Positions 33,339-38,737 of a stretch of 38,737 bases of DNA are shown here, piece by piece. A program made the position numbers and the translations under genes. Within the stretch, counting starts at the first letter, position 1, and each line of letters opens with the position of its first letter. The notes under the pieces are model-generated. The model was not told the origin of the DNA. It did not search any database and saw nothing but the letters and a program-made list of their open reading frames with translations. The stretch is taken from positions 1 through 38,737 of the forward strand of contig JAFXPO010000009.1 of assembly GCA_017527825.1 (NCBI GenBank), read 5' to 3'. The stretch is from Oscillospiraceae bacterium (GTDB lineage: Bacteria > Bacillota > Clostridia > Oscillospirales > Oscillospiraceae).

Positions 33339-34896
33339 AGAGATCGGCAAGGATCGCCTCGGCGATTTTTACAAGGACGGCGGCAAGGTGCGCAAGCGCC
33401 GCGAGTGGCGCGGCGTGGAGGACACGCTGTACGATTATTCCCGCTGGCTCGTCATCATGGCGACGCTGGGCAAGTTTATGATGAAGCCCCGCAATGTCAA
33501 GGCGTTCTTCCGTTATCGCTGGATGGCGAACTATCTCGCCGTGCCGATGATGGTCGACCGCCACACCCAGGGGCTGCGCGGGGAGTACCTGCGCATCTGC
33601 CACACCGAGCAGGACCTCGTCATTGACGACGTGGCGAAGCTGCTGGACAATCTCTTCCGCGGCGACCGCCGTACCGGCAACGACACGGAATTTTCCAAGA
33701 AGGTCGTGCTCGTGGACGAAAACGAGATGACCGCGGTGATGATGGGCTTCCCGACGCTCAAATGCCTCAGCCGCGAGACGCCGTCCACCTATGTCTCCGT
33801 GCTGCTCAATCAGCACGCGGCGGAGCACTACATCGACGTGGCGCAGGAGTTCGGGCTTGCCGGCGACGTGTGCCCCATGCCGGAGGCGGAGGCGGGCGTC
33901 TCCATCGACGATGACGCGCCGATCCTCGGCGCCTGCGCCATCCAGTGCAACACCACCTGCGACGGTTCGCTGCTGGGCAACGGCGTCATCTCCCGCCGTC
34001 TGGAGGGGGAGGACGGCATCCCCGTGTTCCAGCTCGCCGCGCCGCTGCGCCACCGTGAGGACGACGTGCAGGAGTACGCCGCGCAGGAGATTCGCAACGC
34101 CATTGCCTTCATCGAGAAGCACACCGGCGAGAAGTGGGACTGGAAGGAATACTTCGAGTGCGCCAAGCGCGTCAACTACGCGACGAAGTGCCGTCAGGAA
34201 TGGCTGGAGATGAACCGCACGCCGTATCCGCAGGTGTTCGGCTCCAACCTCGCGCTCTACACCGAGACGAACTACATGGCGATCTGCGGCAGGCTTGCCG
34301 CGTTTGAGAAGGCGGACCGCAAGATCACCAGGCTTGCGCATCAGGCTTATGAGAAGAAAAAACGCGCGGCGAAGGAGTACCGCCACCGCGCGATCATCTG
34401 GGGCGTGCAGTCGCACTACTACATGGACTTCCTTGTGTGGCTTCTGAACTGCTGGGGTATCGTGCCGCTGACGGACATGCTCTCGATGGTCTCCACCCGT
34501 GAGCTGGCGGAGACCGACACGCCGGAGAACCGCGAGACCGCCATCTACGACATGGCGTGGCTCACCGAGAACATGATCATGCGCAACCGCACCCACGGCG
34601 GCTACAAGGTGCTGCTCGACGAGCTGTGGGAGTTCACGCAGCAGTTCAACGCCGACATGGTCATTTTGTGGGAGCACATGAGCTGCAAGGCGCTCACCGG
34701 TATGCACGGCATGTTCGAGGACCGCGCCCGCGAGCTGGGCATCCACCTTGTCTGGGTCTCCCACGACCTGTTCGACCCGCGCATCATCTCCCGTCAGGGC
34801 GTGCGCGACCAGATCAACAACTACATGCGTACCGTCATGCGCGAAGAGCCGATCGACCCGTCGCTCGAAGTGCTGCATGACGAGGAATCGTGGTAA
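33331..34896 (+). CDS. 2-hydroxyacyl-CoA dehydratase-family subunit (larger, divergent)
   Basis: A 521-residue partner of the preceding gene, longer than the usual 400-430 residues. The first 115 residues are a basic and aromatic extension. Likely cluster ligands are C181 (GDVCPMPEAEAG) and the closely spaced C202, C206 and C210 (GACAIQCNTTCDGS). The second half contains the helical and Rossmann-like parts (AIIWGVQSHYYMDFLVW, NADMVILWEHMSCKALTGM). The assignment rests on domain order and pairing more than on strict motif identity. The start at 33331 is supported by AAGGAGG and overlaps the previous stop by 8 bases. No HgdC/BadF-type ATP-dependent activator is encoded in the window, so activation must come from elsewhere or from the operon's GTPase and flavoprotein (inference). 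Confidence 0.75.
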   Translation: MAKEIGKDRLGDFYKDGGKVRKRREWRGVEDTLYDYSRWLVIMATLGKFMMKPRNVKAFFRYRWMANYLAVPMMVDRHTQGLRGEYLRICHTEQDLVIDDVAKLLDNLFRGDRRTGNDTEFSKKVVLVDENEMTAVMMGFPTLKCLSRETPSTYVSVLLNQHAAEHYIDVAQEFGLAGDVCPMPEAEAGVSIDDDAPILGACAIQCNTTCDGSLLGNGVISRRLEGEDGIPVFQLAAPLRHREDDVQEYAAQEIRNAIAFIEKHTGEKWDWKEYFECAKRVNYATKCRQEWLEMNRTPYPQVFGSNLALYTETNYMAICGRLAAFEKADRKITRLAHQAYEKKKRAAKEYRHRAIIWGVQSHYYMDFLVWLLNCWGIVPLTDMLSMVSTRELAETDTPENRETAIYDMAWLTENMIMRNRTHGGYKVLLDELWEFTQQFNADMVILWEHMSCKALTGMHGMFEDRARELGIHLVWVSHDLFDPRIISRQGVRDQINNYMRTVMREEPIDPSLEVLHDEESW

Positions 34897-34911
34897 GAAA
34901 GGAGCGGAAGC

Positions 34912-35091
34912 ATGAATCAAGTGATGAAGTTTATTTTAAAGCTCCTCTTTCGGCTCCTGCTGATCCTGCTCGGTTTCTTTGTGGTGACGTTCACGGTTTA
35001 TCTATTCAACCTTGACATGAAGCTGACCGCCGCCATCGAGCCGTGGCTTTTGAAGCACTACGACCGCATTGAGCGCGACGCACATCTGTAA
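34912..35091 (+). CDS. 59-residue single-pass membrane peptide at the operon end
   Basis: The frame encodes a short basic start (MNQVMKFILK), one strong hydrophobic helix (about residues 8-32, rich in Leu, Phe and Val) and a polar tail ending EPWLLKHYDRIERDAHL. AAAGGAG lies 7 bases upstream and the gap from the previous stop is only 15 bases, so it is clearly part of the operon. A terminator follows within 10 bases. I do not recognise the family. A small membrane protein here could tether the soluble redox proteins to the membrane or couple them to a membrane partner (inference). Confidence 0.7.
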   Translation: MNQVMKFILKLLFRLLLILLGFFVVTFTVYLFNLDMKLTAAIEPWLLKHYDRIERDAHL

Positions 35092-35096
35092 ACGCG

Positions 35097-35127
35097 AAAG
35101 AAGCAGCCTTCCGGCTGCTTCTTTTTT
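35097..35127 (+). terminator. Terminator of the HypB/oxidoreductase/dehydratase operon
   Basis: A 12-bp stem (35097-35108 with 35113-35124, loop TTCC) runs into TTTTTT. Confidence 0.92.
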
Positions 35128-35197
35128 AACGGCATTTTAGCGCCGGATATGCTATACTATAAAGTGAGAGAAAATGAAGCATGAAGGAGGCGGCGGG

Positions 35198-36265
35198 ATG
35201 CGGACGAAGAAACGGCTTCCGCGCGCGGCGCGGGACGCGCTGCTGACGGCGGCGATCCTGTTCGCGGCGGTGGCGATCTGCGCCGCGATGGGGCGCATCG
35301 CCGAGGGCGACGCCTATGTGGGCTTTCTGTTCGTGCTGGCGGTGGTGTTCGTCTCCCGCTGGACGGAGGGGTATTTCTGGGGCATCTTCGCCTCGTTTTT
35401 CGGCGTGGTGTGCGTCAACTATGTGTTCACCTACCCTTACTGGGAGTTCAACTTCACCATGACCGGCTACCCGCTGACCTTTGTGACGCTGCTGGCGGTG
35501 GCGCTGATCGTCAGCGCCATGACCACGCGAATCAAGCGGCAGGAGCGCCTGCGCCTTGAAACGGAGCGCGAAGCCATGCGCGCCGACCTGCTGCGGGCGA
35601 TGTCCCACGACATCCGCACGCCGCTGACCTCCATCGTCGGCAACACCGCGGCGGTGCTGGAGGACAAGGGCACGCTCTCCGACGAGCAGAAGCGCTCGCT
35701 GCTGCGGGACGTGAACGAGGACGCGCAGTGGCTCATCCGCATGGTGGAAAACATCCTGTCCATCACCCGCATCCGCGGCGGCGCGGAGTGTCTGGCGACG
35801 GAGCTTGAGGCGGCGGAGGAGGTTCTGGGCGCCGCGGCGGGCAAATTCTCCAAGCGCTTCCCGCGGGTCGACGTGTCGATCGAGGTGCCGGACGAGGTGC
35901 TGATGGTGCCCATGGACGCAACGCTGATCCAGCAGGTCGTGCTGAACCTGATGGAGAACGCGGTCATCCACGGCGGGGCGCGGCGCGTCCTGCTGCGGGT
36001 CGAGCGCTGCGGGACGGACGCGCTGTTTTCGGTGGAGGACGACGGCTGCGGTATCCCGGACAACAAGCCGCTTTTCGACGCGGCGAAAACGCCGCCGCCA
36101 AGCGGCGCTGACGGCAAGAAAAACATGGGCATCGGGCTTTCTGTGTGCCGCACCATTGTCAAGGCGCACGGCGGGGAACTGTTCGCCGCCAATCACGCCA
36201 ACGGAGCGCGCTTCTGCTTCACGCTGCCGCAAAAGGAGGAAAAACCGCTTGAAACTCAAGGATAA
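35198..36265 (+). CDS. Short KdpD-like sensor histidine kinase
   Basis: A 355-residue kinase. A hydrophobic N-terminal region (about residues 12-108) forms three to four membrane helices in the DUF4118 style of KdpD. It is followed by a coiled linker (RIKRQERLRLETEREAMRADLL), the phospho-acceptor motif MSHDIRTPLTSI (H137) and a HATPase domain with NLMENAVIHG, DDGCGIPD and GIGLSVCRTIVKAHGG. It lacks the large cytoplasmic KdpD and universal-stress domains of classical KdpD (about 900 residues). The ATG at 35198 is preferred over one 24 bases upstream because GAAGGAGG lies 7-8 bases before it. A possible TATACT -10 box sits at 35153-35158 with no good -35, which may mean activator dependence. 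It overlaps the regulator gene by 17 bases. Confidence 0.85.
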   Translation: MRTKKRLPRAARDALLTAAILFAAVAICAAMGRIAEGDAYVGFLFVLAVVFVSRWTEGYFWGIFASFFGVVCVNYVFTYPYWEFNFTMTGYPLTFVTLLAVALIVSAMTTRIKRQERLRLETEREAMRADLLRAMSHDIRTPLTSIVGNTAAVLEDKGTLSDEQKRSLLRDVNEDAQWLIRMVENILSITRIRGGAECLATELEAAEEVLGAAAGKFSKRFPRVDVSIEVPDEVLMVPMDATLIQQVVLNLMENAVIHGGARRVLLRVERCGTDALFSVEDDGCGIPDNKPLFDAAKTPPPSGADGKKNMGIGLSVCRTIVKAHGGELFAANHANGARFCFTLPQKEEKPLETQG

Positions 36266-36959
36266 AGTGCTTATTATAGAGGATGAGCAAAGCATCAGCA
36301 ATTTTATCTCCACCATTCTCGGTGCGAACGGCTACGATACGCTCTCCGCCGGGAGCGGGGAGGAGGCGCTGTCCCTGATCTCATCCCACTGCCCTGACCT
36401 CATCATCCTCGATCTGGGGCTGCCGGACATGGACGGGCTGGATATCCTGCGGGAGGTGCGCTCGTGGTCGAACCTGCCCGTCATTGTGGTCTCCGCCCGC
36501 ACCCATGAGCACGACAAGGTCAGGGCGCTGGACATGGGCGCGGACGATTATATCGAAAAGCCGTTTGGCACCAGCGAGCTGCTGGCGCGGATCCGCACGG
36601 CGATCCGCCACACGCGCACGCCGCTCACCAACGGCGGCATCGCCCAGTCCGGCAAGCTGAGCATCGGCGCGCTGACCATCGACTATGACAAGCATCACGT
36701 TCTCATGAATGGAACGGACGCGCACCTGACGCTCAACGAGTTCAAGATCGTGGCGCTGCTGGGGAAATACGCCGGCAAGGTGCTGACCTACGACTATATG
36801 ATCCGCGAAATCTGGGGACCCAAGGCGAAGGCGGACAACCAGATTCTTCGCGTCAACATGGCGAACATCCGCCGCAAGATCGAAAAAAATCCCGCCGCGC
36901 CGGAGTACATCTTCACCGAGATCGGTGTGGGTTACCGGATGCGGGACGAGGACGAGTAA
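36249..36959 (+). CDS. KdpE-like OmpR-family response regulator
   Basis: The 236-residue protein has a receiver domain (acidic pair E11/D12, phospho-acceptor D55 in LIILDLGLPD, VVSART, and Lys in DYIEKPFG) and a C-terminal winged helix with LTLNEFKIVALLGKYAGKVLTYDYMIREIWG and the RVNMANIRRKIE recognition region, as in KdpE/OmpR. The most likely start is a TTG at 36249, placed 9 bases after AAGGAGG; it overlaps the kinase gene by 17 bases, and no in-frame ATG is well placed. It most likely controls this cluster and possibly the downstream DUF1538 gene (inference from position). Confidence 0.88.
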   Translation: MKLKDKVLIIEDEQSISNFISTILGANGYDTLSAGSGEEALSLISSHCPDLIILDLGLPDMDGLDILREVRSWSNLPVIVVSARTHEHDKVRALDMGADDYIEKPFGTSELLARIRTAIRHTRTPLTNGGIAQSGKLSIGALTIDYDKHHVLMNGTDAHLTLNEFKIVALLGKYAGKVLTYDYMIREIWGPKAKADNQILRVNMANIRRKIEKNPAAPEYIFTEIGVGYRMRDEDE

Positions 36960-36970
36960 GGGGAGAGCCG

Positions 36971-38497
36971 ATGTTCTATCGCACAAAGCTGCAGGAAAAG
37001 CTGGACGAGGCGCTCAGCGCCGTGCTGCCCATCATCACCATTGTGCTGGCGCTGTCGCTGACCATCGCGCCGATGACCAGCAGTGTGCTGTTGGCGTTTC
37101 TGTTCGGCGGCGTTCTGCTGGTGTTGGGGATGATGTTCTTTACCCTCGGCGCGGAGCTTGCCATGGAACCCATGGGCGAGCAGGTGGGCGGACGCATCAC
37201 GCGGACGCGCAAGCTCGGGATCATCCTGCCCATGGGCTTCCTGCTGGGGGCGCTCATCACGATCTCGGAGCCGGATTTGCAGGTGCTGGCGGGACAGGTG
37301 CAGTCCATCCCCAACAACGTGCTGATCTTCTCCGTCGCCGGCGGCGTGGGACTGTTCCTCGCGCTGGCGCTGCTGCGCATGCTGCTGGGCGTCAAGCTCC
37401 GCGCACTGCTGCTGGCGTTCTACGCCGTGGTCATCTTGCTCGCGTTCGTCGCGCCGGCGGACTTCATCGCCGTGGCGTTCGACGCCGGCGGCGTCACCAC
37501 CGGTCCCATGACCGTGCCGTTCATCCTCGCCTTCGGCGTGGGCATCTCCGCCATCCGCAGCGACAGCAAGGCGCACGGGGACAGCTTTGGTCTCATCGCG
37601 CTCTGCTCCGTCGGCCCGATTCTCGCGGTGCTGATCCTGAGCCTCATCTACCATGTGGACGGCGCGGCGTACAGCCCGGCGGTGGCGCCGAACTTCACGG
37701 ACACCGTGGAGCTGCGCGACCTTTTCACCGACGCGCTGCCCACCTACCTCCACGAGATCGCGACCGCGCTGCTGCCGATCATGGTGTTCTTCGCCGTGTT
37801 CCAGATCACGGGGCTGCACCTCGGCAAGAAAACGCTGACGCGCATCGGCATCGGCCTTTTGTACACCTATGTCGGGCTGGTGCTGTTCCTCACGGGCGTG
37901 AACGTGGGCTTTATGCCCGCGGGTACCTACCTCGGCGAAACGCTGGCGGGGCTTTCCTACCGCTGGGTCATCATCCCGGTGGGCATGCTGATCGGCTACT
38001 TCATCGTCAAGGCGGAGCCTGCGGTGTATGTGCTGATGAAGCAGGTCGAGGAGCTGACCAGCGGCGCGATCTCCGGCGCGACGCTCCAGCGCAGCCTGTC
38101 CGTGGGCGTGGCGGTCTCCATCGGGCTTGCCATGATCCGCGTGCTGACGGGCGTCTCCATTCTGTACATGATCATTCCCGGCTATGTGCTCTCGCTGGCG
38201 CTGAGCTTTGTCGTGCCGGATATCTTTACCGCCATCGCCTTCGACTCCGGCGGCGTCGCCTCCGGTCCCATGACGGCGACGTTCCTGCTGCCGCTGGCGA
38301 CGGGCGCGTGCCTTGCCGTGGGCGGCAACGTGGTGACGGACGCCTTCGGCGTGGTCGCCATGGTCGCCATGACGCCGCTGATCGCGATTCAGATGCTGGG
38401 CGTCGCGTACCGCCTGCGGGAAAGACGCGGGAAACTCGCCGAGATCGCCGATCAGAAGGCGGATTGGCAGGACGATTATGAGATCATTGCGCTGTAA
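36971..38497 (+). CDS. DUF1538 membrane protein with two internal repeats
   Basis: The 508-residue protein has about 12-14 hydrophobic helices and an obvious internal duplication. FIAVAFDAGGVTTGPMT (about residues 164-180) is mirrored by FTAIAFDSGGVASGPMT (about 418-434), and each is followed by a membrane stretch ending near a Gly-rich turn. Such inverted or tandem repeats with a conserved GGV-(T/A)-(T/S)-GPMT motif are typical of transporters. The DUF1538 family has no proven substrate. GGGGAG precedes the ATG, 11 bases after the regulator stop. A P-II-like protein gene follows after 15 bases, suggesting that transport is controlled by a small trimeric regulator, as AmtB is by GlnK (analogy, not shown). 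Confidence 0.82.
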   Translation: MFYRTKLQEKLDEALSAVLPIITIVLALSLTIAPMTSSVLLAFLFGGVLLVLGMMFFTLGAELAMEPMGEQVGGRITRTRKLGIILPMGFLLGALITISEPDLQVLAGQVQSIPNNVLIFSVAGGVGLFLALALLRMLLGVKLRALLLAFYAVVILLAFVAPADFIAVAFDAGGVTTGPMTVPFILAFGVGISAIRSDSKAHGDSFGLIALCSVGPILAVLILSLIYHVDGAAYSPAVAPNFTDTVELRDLFTDALPTYLHEIATALLPIMVFFAVFQITGLHLGKKTLTRIGIGLLYTYVGLVLFLTGVNVGFMPAGTYLGETLAGLSYRWVIIPVGMLIGYFIVKAEPAVYVLMKQVEELTSGAISGATLQRSLSVGVAVSIGLAMIRVLTGVSILYMIIPGYVLSLALSFVVPDIFTAIAFDSGGVASGPMTATFLLPLATGACLAVGGNVVTDAFGVVAMVAMTPLIAIQMLGVAYRLRERRGKLAEIADQKADWQDDYEIIAL

Positions 38498-38512
38498 GGA
38501 GGGGAACGGCTG

Positions 38513-38737
38513 ATGTCGGAGCTGTACATCATGACGACGGTGATCGAGCGCCGCCAGCTGCCCCGCTTCGTGGCGCTCTACCAGATCAACGGGATTCAGA
38601 CGAGCTTTATCTCGCTGGGACGCGGCACCTTCAACGGCGGTCGCGGCGGCTACCTGTTCGGGCAGACGGAAAAGGCGGTCTGCTTCTCGCTGGTGACCTG
38701 GGAGGCGTGGCACGCCGCGAAAAAGGGCATGCAGCGG
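38513..38737 (+). CDS. P-II-like regulator, partial at the right edge
   Basis: The first 75 codons read MSELYIMTTVIERRQLPRFV, then VALYQINGIQTSFISLGRGT and EKAVCFSLVTWEAW. The beta-alpha-beta start with a Tyr-rich strand, the LGRGT turn and the EKAV strand resemble P-II-family and P-II-like signalling proteins. The gene is open to the window edge, so the T-loop and nucleotide-binding residues are only partly visible. AAGGAGG precedes the ATG, 15 bases after the DUF1538 stop. Confidence 0.6.
   Translation, partial: MSELYIMTTVIERRQLPRFVALYQINGIQTSFISLGRGTFNGGRGGYLFGQTEKAVCFSLVTWEAWHAAKKGMQR

Noticed and set aside
36932..38713. 593-codon minus-strand frame opposite the DUF1538 gene
   Set aside because: His/Arg/Gln/Asp-rich composition is typical of antisense reading of a membrane protein gene.

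Overview
The window is a stretch of a GC-rich Firmicutes chromosome, most likely a gut Clostridia of the Oscillospiraceae type. The hints are strong AGGAGG ribosome sites, TTGACA/TATAAT-type promoters, a giant SLH-anchored surface protein, a PepD/YfcC peptide-use pair and a 2-hydroxyacyl-CoA dehydratase-type operon. This assignment is inference; no rRNA or complete tRNA is present.

Layout. (1) Positions 1 to about 2563 are the right end of an integrated element: a partial gene at the edge, an AT-rich membrane-anchored acidic protein on the minus strand, a strongly structured non-coding stretch, a SprT-like metalloprotein and a small membrane protein. The element ends at a displaced tRNA 3' end (2541-2563) followed by that tRNA's terminator. 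(2) 2564-3930 is a decaying patch. A repeat carrying its own promoter abuts a nitroreductase that seems to have lost an internal segment, and an alpha/beta-hydrolase pseudogene follows with a frameshift in an 8-G run and a second internal loss. (3) 3946-8120 holds a divergent EamA exporter and a pepD-yfcC operon (dipeptidase plus YfcC-family carrier) closed by a perfect terminator. (4) 8121-26400 is an island-like segment. A truncated tyrosine recombinase and a truncated IS66 flank one 16.8-kb gene for a secreted 5,585-residue surface protein with three related glycine-rich modules and three C-terminal SLH domains. (5) 26452-28624 has a DUF4143 ATPase (minus strand), a second copy of the promoter-bearing repeat, and rpiB.

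(6) 28648-35127 is the most intriguing part: one apparent operon of a HypB-type nickel GTPase, an 896-residue multi-FeS/FAD oxidoreductase, two subunits of the 2-hydroxyacyl-CoA dehydratase/benzoyl-CoA reductase superfamily, and a 59-residue membrane peptide. No hydrogenase gene and no HgdC/BadF-type ATPase activator is nearby. I infer a low-potential electron-transfer or reductive enzyme system whose metal centre or activation may depend on the HypB-type GTPase. Its substrate is unknown and I do not recognise the combination as a described system. (7) 35198-38737 is a tight cluster of a short KdpD-like histidine kinase, a KdpE-like regulator (TTG start), a two-repeat DUF1538 membrane protein and the start of a P-II-like protein. 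This suggests a regulated transport module.
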